Assembly: GCF_007828045.1 (NCBI RefSeq)
Contig: NZ_VITN01000021.1
Span: forward strand, 1 to 64,000
Direction of reading: 5' to 3'
DNA length: 64,000 nucleotides
DNA from: Nitrospirillum amazonense
GTDB lineage: Bacteria; Pseudomonadota; Alphaproteobacteria; Azospirillales; Azospirillaceae
A program made the position numbers and the translations under genes. Under the pieces are notes generated by a model. That model saw nothing but the letters and a program-made list of their open reading frames with translations. It was not told the DNA's origin and made no database searches. Positions 8,157 through 16,171 of this stretch are shown in pieces (position 1 is the first letter of the stretch; every line of letters begins with the position of its first letter).

Positions 8157-10040
8157 ATGACTGACTTGTCTTGGCTTCCAGAGACTAGTGGTTGGCGGGG
8201 GGCTTTGAAGGATTTTAGCAAGAATGCGGAGGCGTCTTGGGCGCAAGCCGTAGACTTGGCGAATTTCCGTTTGGATTTCTTCCAGACCAATGCCTTGGAC
8301 GAGATTGTTCGTCGTCGCTGGGGGGAGGAGGTTCCAACCGGAATCACCGGCAAGCCCATTAGGCTCGCCATCCTCGGCAGTTCCACGTTGGCGCATTTGC
8401 AGGCCAGCATCCGTGTGGGTGGCCTGCGCCGTGGCTTGCATATCACGGTTTATGAGAACGACTATGGACAGTACCGTCAGGAACTGGAGGAAGAAGGATC
8501 CGCCCTATATGCCTTCCGCCCCACTGTGGTGTTGTTCGCCTTGGACGCGGCGACGCTGACCAGCGGTTTACGCATCGGCCAAAGCGCGTCAGAGGCCCGT
8601 AGCGCTCTGAATGCCACCCTGGAAGAGGTGCGGCACTGTTGGCGTCTAGCGCGCCGCATATTCGAAGGTATAGTAGTCCAACAGGCGTGCTTGCCGGTGT
8701 TTCCATCCATGCTGGGAAACAACGAGCATCGCCTGCCCGGCTCCCGTGCCTGGGGTGTTACCTACATCAATGACCGTTTGCGGGCTATCGCGGATGAGGA
8801 GGGTGCACACATCCTGGCAGTGGATGCTCGGGTGGTCGAACATGGTCTGGGCGCTTGGCACAGCGAGACCCTCTGGCATCGTTCGAGGCAGGAGGTGGCG
8901 CTGACCGCAGCGCCATTCTATGGGGACTTGGTCGCACGCTTAGTGGCGGCGGAGCAGGGGCGGTCGTTTAAGTGTCTAGCCCTGGATCTCGACAATACCC
9001 TATGGGGCGGCGTCATCGGCGATGACGGGCTTGAAGGCATCACCCTGGGCCAAGGCAGCGCCCTTGGAGAGGCCTATGTCGCCTTCCAAACCTATGTCCG
9101 CGATTTGTCACGCCGGGGCGTCATTCTAGCTGTATGTTCCAAGAATGACGAGAAAAACGCGAGGGAGCCGTTTGAGCGCCACCCCGACATGATCCTGCGA
9201 ACGCTGGACATCGCCTGTTTCGTAGCTAACTGGACGGACAAGGTTACGAACCTGAGGCGCATTGCCAAGGAACTTAACATCGGCATTGACAGCATCGTGT
9301 TCGTCGATGACAATCCATTTGAGCGTAACTTCGTGCGCCAGGAACTGCCCATGGTGGCGGTGCCCGAGGTTTCGGATGACCCCACGTATTTTCCCAAAAT
9401 CCTGGCGACAGCCGGCTATTTTGAGGGACTGGTGGTGACAAAGGACGACCTAGCCCGCACCACCCAGTATGTGGGCAATCAGCAGCGGGAATCTTTCCGG
9501 TCTCAGGCCATGGATATGGCCTCGTATCTGGCCGGCTTGGAAATGCGCTTGATCCCCCGCGATTTCGACCGGATCGGTCTACAGCGCATTGTGCAGCTGA
9601 TCAACAAGACCAACCAATTCAACTTAACCACCCGTCGTTACACCGAGACCCAGGTGCAGGGCGTCATGGAGGATGGTACCGCCGTGGGGCTGCAACTCCG
9701 CCTCACCGATCGCTTCGGCGATAACGGCATCATTGGCATCGTTATCGGTCGCCTTGAGGGGGCGGACTTCGTCATCGACACTTGGTTGATGAGCTGCCGG
9801 GTGCTAGGGCGTCAGGTGGAGGTCATTACCTTGAACTTGATCGCCGACCGTGCTCGTGCCCTCGGGGCTCGCCGTCTAGTCGGGGACTACATTGCCACCG
9901 CGAAGAATGGCATGGTAAGGGAGCATTATCAGAACCTGGGCTTCACCATCGTTCATGCCGATGAACAAGGGAGTCGCAGTGTGTTGGACATTCAAAATTT
10001 TTCGCCCAAGCCGACGGCGATAACCATCGTTTCGGAGTAG
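8157..10040 (+). CDS. FkbH-like HAD-superfamily protein with GNAT domain
   Basis: FkbH-type proteins take a three-carbon unit from 1,3-bisphosphoglycerate, dephosphorylate it and load it as glyceryl on an acyl carrier protein. Here an SGNH-like N-terminal half (AILGSSTLAHLQASI) precedes the HAD motif LDLDNTLWGG (about residues 276-285) and FVDDNPFERNFV. A GNAT-like C-terminal domain follows (about 460-600). A TTG at 8091 would add 22 residues without family similarity, so I chose ATG 8157. The stop abuts the ATG of the carrier-protein gene, so the pair is co-expressed. The glycan genes nearby suggest acylation or glycerylation of a surface sugar, which is inference. Confidence 0.85.
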   Translation: MTDLSWLPETSGWRGALKDFSKNAEASWAQAVDLANFRLDFFQTNALDEIVRRRWGEEVPTGITGKPIRLAILGSSTLAHLQASIRVGGLRRGLHITVYENDYGQYRQELEEEGSALYAFRPTVVLFALDAATLTSGLRIGQSASEARSALNATLEEVRHCWRLARRIFEGIVVQQACLPVFPSMLGNNEHRLPGSRAWGVTYINDRLRAIADEEGAHILAVDARVVEHGLGAWHSETLWHRSRQEVALTAAPFYGDLVARLVAAEQGRSFKCLALDLDNTLWGGVIGDDGLEGITLGQGSALGEAYVAFQTYVRDLSRRGVILAVCSKNDEKNAREPFERHPDMILRTLDIACFVANWTDKVTNLRRIAKELNIGIDSIVFVDDNPFERNFVRQELPMVAVPEVSDDPTYFPKILATAGYFEGLVVTKDDLARTTQYVGNQQRESFRSQAMDMASYLAGLEMRLIPRDFDRIGLQRIVQLINKTNQFNLTTRRYTETQVQGVMEDGTAVGLQLRLTDRFGDNGIIGIVIGRLEGADFVIDTWLMSCRVLGRQVEVITLNLIADRARALGARRLVGDYIATAKNGMVREHYQNLGFTIVHADEQGSRSVLDIQNFSPKPTAITIVSE

Positions 10041-10304
10041 ATGATGCAGGACGAAGCTATTTATGCCGCTTTGATGCCTATATTCGAGGACGTCTTCATG
10101 CGAGACGACATCGTCCTGGCTCCTGAGCTATCGGCGAAGGACGTGGCTGGCTGGGACTCCTTCAAGCAGATCGAAATCATTATTGCCGTTGAGTCCCAAT
10201 TTGGTTTCAAGTTCCATACCCGCGAGCTTGATAGCCTGCGAAATGTCGGCGATCTGGTCCGGGTTGTCAGGGAAAAGAATTCTGCTAGAGTCGTTTTGAC
10301 TTAG
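10041..10304 (+). CDS. Acyl carrier protein
   Basis: An 87-residue acyl carrier protein. GWDSFKQIEII holds the serine (residue 39 or so) to which 4'-phosphopantetheine is attached; the following AVESQFGFKF and LRNVGDLVRVV are the usual helices III and IV. It starts directly at the fkbH stop, so it is almost certainly the partner that receives the FkbH-derived acyl group. Two successive ATG codons open the frame. Confidence 0.9.
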   Translation: MMQDEAIYAALMPIFEDVFMRDDIVLAPELSAKDVAGWDSFKQIEIIIAVESQFGFKFHTRELDSLRNVGDLVRVVREKNSARVVLT

Positions 10305-10308
10305 GGCG

Positions 10309-10660
10309 CCACGGCGATAACTGAATCGCTTTGACAGTGTTGGCGGTGCGGCTGTGTGACTCGGGGGCGTGGGGTTCCGATGCCGAGCGGCGCGTGGTAT
10401 TGAAGGGCATGATTGACCGGCGCGGGATTTTGCCGCGAGCGAGGCTCGTGCTGCGGGTTGGGGCGATCTGGCAGCGGTTTCGCAGATCACAGGGATTGCC
10501 CGCTTGACGATCGAGCGTGTTCTGGAAAGCCTGAAAGCCCATGTCCTGGCCTTCGTCACCGCCTACAACTTCGCCAAACACCTGAAGGCTCTGCTGGCGA
10601 ACCCCCTACAAGGTGATCTGCGAGGCCTGAACCAAAGACCGATCAATCTTCAAGATTGAT
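10309..10660 (+). pseudogene. IS remnant: ISAzo13-type N-terminus joined to another transposase C-terminus
   Basis: Positions 10309-10488 match, with a 55-base deletion, the minus-strand sequence at 12915-13149. They encode pieces of an ISAzo13-type N-terminus (MIDRRGIL, then ASEARAAGWGDLAAVSQITG in a shifted frame). From about 10515 the frame changes to LAFVTAYNFAKHLKAL, the C-terminus of an IS481-like transposase, and ends near 10660. It is non-functional. Confidence 0.55.
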
Positions 10661-10670
10661 CCGCATTAGC

Positions 10671-12254
10671 TCATTCAGGGACCACACACCCAGATTTTCG
10701 CGCCTCAATCATTGCCACAGTTTGCAGGCAAATCTGCACCCAACAGTTAAAAGAAAAGTCATATGCATTCTGACTAGGTGCGAATCGGTCCATATAAGCG
10801 AGGTAAACATTATCGCCTACGTCGACCACTAATCCAGGCGGTTCATTATTTGCGATCGAAACAACAAGTATTGGGTTATTGCTAACATTTCTGATTCCAT
10901 CTTTTAGTTCCATTAACTGCGCATCATTCAATCTCGGATCATGCTTATAGAGGAGCACTTTTTCTCCATCCTCCAAATCCGTCATGAATTTGCGGGCAAG
11001 AAATAAAAGTTTCTTTGTTTCTCTTGCCCGGATTTCTTCGGCGTTAGCCTGTCCTTCGAATATCCATGTGTGGTAGAAAAGACCATACGTCTTTTCGCGG
11101 ACCATAAATTCACGAGATGGTGCAGTTTCTACGACTATGGAGTCGGCTGCACCGATATCTTTGAATTCACTTTTGATACCACGAAGGATTGAAGAAATGG
11201 CCGTCGATGACCACCGGAACAAACCAAGAGGGTCCGCACCGGCGCGGCGTTGAACTAGCCCGAACTCACAATTCTGTCCAAGGCTCTCAAAGCGAAGCAT
11301 TAAGTCCCGCAATGAGATGTCGGCTTCGGCCTCGTCATGCCGAGTTTCCCTCGAAAAATCGATATAAAGATTTTCCAGGAACGTGGCCACTTCACGGCGA
11401 TCAGAATTGCCCACCACGTCATCTGGGATGATATAATCAGGATGATGGAAACGAACCAAATTTTGTTCGGTTTCGGATAGTAAGGCTGAGGGAAACAGAA
11501 TGGTAACGTTCCGTTTCGTCGATAAATCCAGCTGATCAACCCGGTGCCCATTAATCTCGATGCTGAGACGTTGAACGGTTCGATATGGGAGCAATATAAA
11601 GGGGGAAATGTCCATTGACAATTTGCCGGTCAGTTTTTTGGATAAGGGCGGCAAACAGACCTCCGAGTCATCTCCCACCATCCACAAGCGGACTCCTCGC
11701 GGGGTGTCCTCTCTCGCCCAGCCGCGGCCAAGATGCGCTGAGGGATGACCCTCTGTTTTTCCTTCCCAATGAAATGAGTGTTCATCCGATGAATTATGGA
11801 GAGATTCAGACTTGCACGCCGTTCTAACAACAATACTTTTCAGCCATATTGATATATCTCTGGCATCATTAGATTTCATGATGGTGGATGGCTGTAATGA
11901 GTCCGGATGCCAAAGTCGCACCCAGTTTTCACCAACCCGATTCAGAACCTCTTTTGGCAAGGTAAATTTAACCAGTACTGAACGGTCAACTTCACAGCTA
12001 ATTACGAGAAAGTCGTTAACGTAAATTTTTAGACGCTGAAGAGTGCGATAGGGCTTTTTCACGCACGGCGCCACATGGAATTCCCAGACAGTGTCGCCTG
12101 GGAATTCCATTTTCGGCATAGCGATTTCCGAACTTGTTGATATGGCCCAGGTATAGTTGTTCTCCGGCCAAGACCAGCCATTACGCAGTAGCGCAATTCC
12201 ATTGCCGCCCAAAGAGAACTCAAATCGAAAATCGCTATTTGGGGTCGGTGACAT
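10671..12254 (-). CDS. Two-module protein of unknown function, glycan region
   Basis: This 527-residue protein has an internal duplication. YRTLQRLKIYVNDFLVI (about 68-84) and YRTVQRLSIEINGHRV (about 222-237) lie in two repeats of about 140 residues. Both open near a GW motif (NGWSWPE, RGWARED) and close with a WHPD or HHPD segment followed by a D-R-I/E-V helix, so they look like tandem beta-sandwich or carbohydrate-binding modules. The C-terminal 210 residues start SLGQNCEFGLVQRRAGADPL, reminiscent of the putative cysteine-peptidase-like domain found beside glycosyltransferases (DUF1796 type), but I am not certain. There is no signal peptide. It lies between inverted IS remnants and has lower GC than average, signs of transfer. 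Confidence 0.7.
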   Translation of the reverse strand: MSPTPNSDFRFEFSLGGNGIALLRNGWSWPENNYTWAISTSSEIAMPKMEFPGDTVWEFHVAPCVKKPYRTLQRLKIYVNDFLVISCEVDRSVLVKFTLPKEVLNRVGENWVRLWHPDSLQPSTIMKSNDARDISIWLKSIVVRTACKSESLHNSSDEHSFHWEGKTEGHPSAHLGRGWAREDTPRGVRLWMVGDDSEVCLPPLSKKLTGKLSMDISPFILLPYRTVQRLSIEINGHRVDQLDLSTKRNVTILFPSALLSETEQNLVRFHHPDYIIPDDVVGNSDRREVATFLENLYIDFSRETRHDEAEADISLRDLMLRFESLGQNCEFGLVQRRAGADPLGLFRWSSTAISSILRGIKSEFKDIGAADSIVVETAPSREFMVREKTYGLFYHTWIFEGQANAEEIRARETKKLLFLARKFMTDLEDGEKVLLYKHDPRLNDAQLMELKDGIRNVSNNPILVVSIANNEPPGLVVDVGDNVYLAYMDRFAPSQNAYDFSFNCWVQICLQTVAMIEARKSGCVVPE

Positions 12255-12579
12255 TTTAGAAGGTACCTACGTTGAGGATCAGGTGTATATATAATACTCG
12301 GAGACTCTAGGCGTTTTGAGAGATATAGGCGCCACTTCTGCAAGGCATGTGCGTGTATATTCTATGCGGCAGCGAATAAACTATTTCTCTTGGCTGGGGC
12401 AGCAAGGAATCTTCGCTCCGTTGACGTTTGATCATCGCCTTACACTGTCCAAAAAAGCTGCTAATGCTTTAGCACGTCCGTGGCCTAGGGGCCACGTACA
12501 ATTTTAGCCCGGATGCTTCTGCTCCACGATTCAGCATAATCTGATTAGCCGGTGATGTCGCTGCCAGGTAATTCTTAGT
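12255..12579. other. Intergenic region, no gene seen
   Basis: The promoter of the minus-strand gene ending upstream at 12254 should lie here. A small hairpin (CGTGGCC at 12479-12485 with 12490-12496, 4-base loop) is the only structure noted. No ORF has family support. Confidence 0.3.
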
Positions 12580-13149
12580 CAAAGATTTTCCAGGGATAAT
12601 GAAACATGTGGAGTGCGCCCCTTGGCGTGGATAGCTTCAAGCTGCGGAATTGACCGGTGATTGGGCTTGTTGTTCCTTGAATGCGAGATAGTCCCGCTTT
12701 CGCTGGAGCATCCGTGCTTCAGCGCCCCCTTTAGAAACTCGATCTCCAGCGCATGGGTGATCGAAAGCCAGGCGTGACGCCTCGATACAGAAGACGGCGC
12801 CGACCAGCTTCTGGAAGCCCGGACGCTCGACCAGCCCCAAGCCGGCTCGGTTTTGAGCGAGGAGAAGAAGCTTTCCATGGCGGCGTTGTCCCAGACATTG
12901 CCCGCCCGGCTCATGGATCTGCGAAACCGCTGCCAGACCGCCCCAACCCGCAGCACGAGCCTCGCTCGCGGCAAACACCCGTCGGCCCGGCTCGTCACGC
13001 TTCGAGCCGTCAGCCTCCCATCGCTGCAAAATCCCGCGCCGGTCGATCATGCCCTTCAATACCACGCGCCGCTCGGCACCGGAACCCCACGCCCCCGAGT
13101 CACACCGCCGCACCGCCAACACTGTCAAAGCGATTCAGTTATCGCCGTG
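12580..13149 (-). pseudogene. IS remnant mosaic (ISAzo13-type N-terminus, IS3 OrfB and OrfA pieces)
   Basis: Reading the minus strand from 13149, an ISAzo13-type N-terminus (VLKGMIDRRGILQRWEADGS, then FAASEARAAGWGGLAAVSQI) runs to about 12915. There it jumps to an IS3 OrfB piece, SRAGNVWDNAAMESFFSSLK, at about 12910-12845. A further stretch near 12750-12700 (LEIEFLKGALKHG) resembles the C-terminus of an IS3 OrfA. No piece is complete. The first part is the inverted partner of 10309-10488. Confidence 0.6.
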
Positions 13150-13298
13150 GGCGTCTTTAGACTAATCCCGGACTGCTCAAGCGATGAACCGCGCCTGAAT
13201 GGCCAACCTGCAGCCTACGCCGCATCCGCGATGCCGGGGAAAGGGGGGGCGTCTACACCATCCGTTCAATGCACGCACACTACGATAACAGGCGCGGT

Positions 13299-13781
13299 TT
13301 AGGCGCTCAGTGCCTCCCGCTCGCATGTGGTCGGCAGCTGCGCGGCGGGAAGGGTCAGGGTCAGCTGGTTGTGCCTCAACGCGAAAGCCAGGGCCCGCGC
13401 CGTCATGGCCAGGGCGGGGCGATCCTCGTCCATGGCCAACCAGCGCAGTTGGGCGTCGAATTGCGCCTCCTTGCCGTTCTGGGCGGCGGCGACCAACTGC
13501 AGCACCTGGCGTTCATCCGCCGTCAGGCTGGGGCAGCCCGGATGGCCGATGGACAGTTCCCGACGGCAGGTATGGATCAGGGCCAACAGGAAAGTGTGCA
13601 GGGTGGCCAGCACCTCCCGCCCATCCTCGCCGCAGGTGTCGGCGAACTCCCGGCCCACCAGGGGACCGTAGTCCTTGCCCTTGACCATGCGCCGCAAGGC
13701 CCACACCAGCAAATGCTCGCCGGGGCCGAATTCCGGCGTGTGGTCCATCGTTCCGGCAATGGCATCCATCAACGACATCAT
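13299..13781 (-). CDS. Hypothetical protein
   Basis: A 160-residue, mostly helical protein I do not recognise. The ATG at 13781 is preceded by GGGAG at a suitable distance; a longer upstream frame has no start support. It contains CGEDGREVLATL, a run of leucine-rich helix, and a HTCRRELSIGHPGC segment with two cysteines and two histidines. There is no signal peptide or membrane segment. It is a single gene divergent from the dehydrogenase to its right. Confidence 0.55.
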   Translation of the reverse strand: MMSLMDAIAGTMDHTPEFGPGEHLLVWALRRMVKGKDYGPLVGREFADTCGEDGREVLATLHTFLLALIHTCRRELSIGHPGCPSLTADERQVLQLVAAAQNGKEAQFDAQLRWLAMDEDRPALAMTARALAFALRHNQLTLTLPAAQLPTTCEREALSA

Positions 13782-14106
13782 CAGTCTCCCGGCCGCTTCC
13801 ACCCCAACGCCAGGGGAGGCTAAGCGCCGCAGATGCAAATCATTCTCAAACCATAACCCATGTCCGCGCCAATGGCAAAGAGCGCCATCACAGGGCTGCC
13901 GGGAAAACCGTCGCCGGCTCGCCCACATCACTGTACACCCCTCCACCCCCGGCCCGCCATCATGCGAACACGCCTGCCGCGGGCGCCCTGCCGACTCCCG
14001 GTGGCAGGCAAGGGCAGACAAGCGGCCAAGGGACGGCCTATGCTGGCGGCAACCCACCCCAGCAAATTGGGGGCCCGTCCCGGAACGGCAAGAGGACCTT
14101 GGCAGA
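13782..14106. other. Intergenic region between divergent genes
   Basis: It should hold promoters for the hypothetical gene on the left and the dehydrogenase on the right. I see no clear operator, repeat or RNA gene. Confidence 0.3.
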
Positions 14107-15078
14107 ATGGCACCTCGCTTTGATATCGACCTGCTCATGCCCGCGCCCATGATGCCCTTTGTCATGGAGCAGCTGGACCAAGCCTTCCGTGTGCACAAGC
14201 TCTGGCTGGCGGCGGATGCTGAGGCCCTATTGGCCGAGGTGGCCCCCCGCATCCGCGCCATCGCCGCCGGCGGCGGGGCGGCCATCACCGCCGACCTGAT
14301 GAGGCGCTTGCCCCGGTTGGGCTGTGTATCCAGCTTCGGCGTGGGCTACGACAGCATCGACGCCCAATGGGCCGGAACCCACGGCATCACGGTCACCAAC
14401 ACGCCCGACGTGCTGACGGAGGAGGTGGCGGATACGGCCTTGGCCCTGACGTTGATGGCCGTTCGCCGCCTGCCCCAGGCTGAACGCTACCTGCGCGCCG
14501 GCCGCTGGTTGGAAAGGTCCTTCCCCCTGACACCCACGCTGCGGGGCCGCACGGCCGGCATCCTGGGCCTGGGCCGCATCGGCAAGGCCATCGCGGGGCG
14601 CTTGGCCGCCTGTGATGTGCCGGTGCACTATCACGGCCGTCACCGGCAGGCGGATGTGGATCTGACCTACCACGCGACGCCTGTCGAGCTGGCCCGGGCG
14701 GTGGATGTGCTGGTGGTAGTGACCCCAGGCGGATCGGAGACGCGCCACCTGGTGGACGCGGCAGTGCTGAAAGCCCTGGGCCCCAATGGCATCCTCATCA
14801 ACATCGCCCGCGGCACGGTGGTGGACGAGCAGGCGCTGATCACCGCGCTGAGCGATGGCACCATCCTGGGGGCCGGTCTGGACGTGTTCGCGCAGGAGCC
14901 CCAGGTACCTCCGGCGCTGTTGGGCCTCGACAACGCCGTGCTGCTGCCTCACGTCGGTTCCGCCACCACCCATACCCGTCAGGCGATGGGTCAGCTGGTG
15001 GTGGACAATCTGGTGGCTTGGGCCGAGGGCCGGCCGGTGCTGACGCCTGTGCCGGAAACCCCCGTTAAGGCCGGCTGA
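14107..15078 (+). CDS. D-2-hydroxyacid dehydrogenase (glyoxylate/hydroxypyruvate reductase-like)
   Basis: A 323-residue NAD(P)H-dependent reductase of 2-keto acids. The Rossmann motif GLGRIGKAIAGR lies at about 153-164. The catalytic Arg is in NIARGTVVDEQAL, the Glu in DVFAQEP and the His in LLPHVGSATTHT, the standard set of the family. The frame is open further upstream, but ATG 14107 has AGAGGA before it and gives the usual family length. Glyoxylate or hydroxypyruvate are likely substrates, inferred from the GhrB-like layout. It converges on corA. Confidence 0.9.
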   Translation: MAPRFDIDLLMPAPMMPFVMEQLDQAFRVHKLWLAADAEALLAEVAPRIRAIAAGGGAAITADLMRRLPRLGCVSSFGVGYDSIDAQWAGTHGITVTNTPDVLTEEVADTALALTLMAVRRLPQAERYLRAGRWLERSFPLTPTLRGRTAGILGLGRIGKAIAGRLAACDVPVHYHGRHRQADVDLTYHATPVELARAVDVLVVVTPGGSETRHLVDAAVLKALGPNGILINIARGTVVDEQALITALSDGTILGAGLDVFAQEPQVPPALLGLDNAVLLPHVGSATTHTRQAMGQLVVDNLVAWAEGRPVLTPVPETPVKAG

Positions 15079-15081
15079 TTG

Positions 15082-16060
15082 TCACAGCCAGCCCCGGCGG
15101 CGGAAATACCAGTAGGGCAGGATGGCGGAGATGACCATCAGGCACAGCGCGCCGGGATAGCCGAAGACCAGGTCCAATTCCGGCATGTGCTTGAAGTTCA
15201 TGCCGTAGATGGAGGCGATCAGCGTCGGCGGCAGGAAGATGACGGCCGCCACGCTGAAGATCTTGATGATGGCGTTCTGCTGGATGTTGATCAGGCCCAG
15301 GGTTGAATCCAGCAGGAACTGCGTCGTCTGCGCCAGGTAGAGGTTGTAGTCCAGCAGCGACTGGATATCGCCGTTCAGCGTGTTCAGGATCAGCTTGATT
15401 TCCGGGGCGATGGGCGTGGCCTTCTCCGCCGCCTTGAGGAAGGAAACGGTGCGGGCCAGGCTGTGCAGGCTCTCCCGCACGCGGGATGCCAGGTCGCCGC
15501 TGCGGCCGATGCGCTTCAGCGCGTTCTGCAGGTCGGCGTCGATGATGCTGGGCGATTGTTCCCCGCCCTGGCTGAAGACGGAGCGGGAGAGGGTGTCCAA
15601 CCCATCCTTCACCTCTTCCAGCACGTCGGCGACGCGGCTGACGATGGCGGTCAGGATGCCCAGCAGGATGGCCTCGGGGTCGGTGGGCACGTCGTTGCCC
15701 TGGTCCACCCGGGTGGAGAAGGTGCGGAAGGGGCGTGCTGTCCAGGTAGCGCACCGTCACCAGATGCTGGGGCGTCAGGATGAAGGTGGCGTCGGCCAGG
15801 GCAGGGCCCAATGGCGCTTGACGGGTCAGCACCCTAACCGTCATCACCAGGGCGTCGCCGGATTTGTACACCTGGGCACTGGTCTCGATCTCCCGCATCT
15901 CTTCCCGGGTGGGGATCTCCACCCCCAGCGCCGCTTCGACCGCCGCTTCCTCCTCCTTGGTGGGAGCGATCATGTCGATCCACAGGTCGTCGGCCAGGCA
16001 GTCGGCATTCGGATCCCGCCGCTTCAGGTTGCCTTTGTCCAGGCGATACAGGGTCAGCAT
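15082..16060 (-). pseudogene. corA: CorA-family Mg2+/Co2+ transporter, frameshifted
   Basis: The first frame starts at ATG 16060 and encodes the soluble N-terminal domain to VRYLDSTP. The rest, beginning FRTFSTRVDQG, lies in the next frame and runs to the stop at 15082. That part includes the stalk helices, the pore motif YGMNFKHMPE and the last membrane helix ending WYFRRRGWL. The shift falls in a run of four G on the plus strand (15730-15733); removing one base restores a normal CorA of about 325 residues. It is either a genuine recent inactivation or a sequencing error, since no other damage is visible. Confidence 0.85.
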
Positions 16061-16171
16061 GCGAAGGCTTCTTTCCGGAGGTTGGGACCCGCAAGAAGAA
16101 AGGGTGGCGGCCGCCAAAGGCAAGCGCCATCGCTTTGGCATGCCGCCGGCCATTGGCTTATTTAGGGGATG

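Noticed and set aside
12340-12507. Small plus-strand frame upstream of the 527-residue gene
   Set aside because: No ribosome site, no similarity, and AT-rich promoter-like context.
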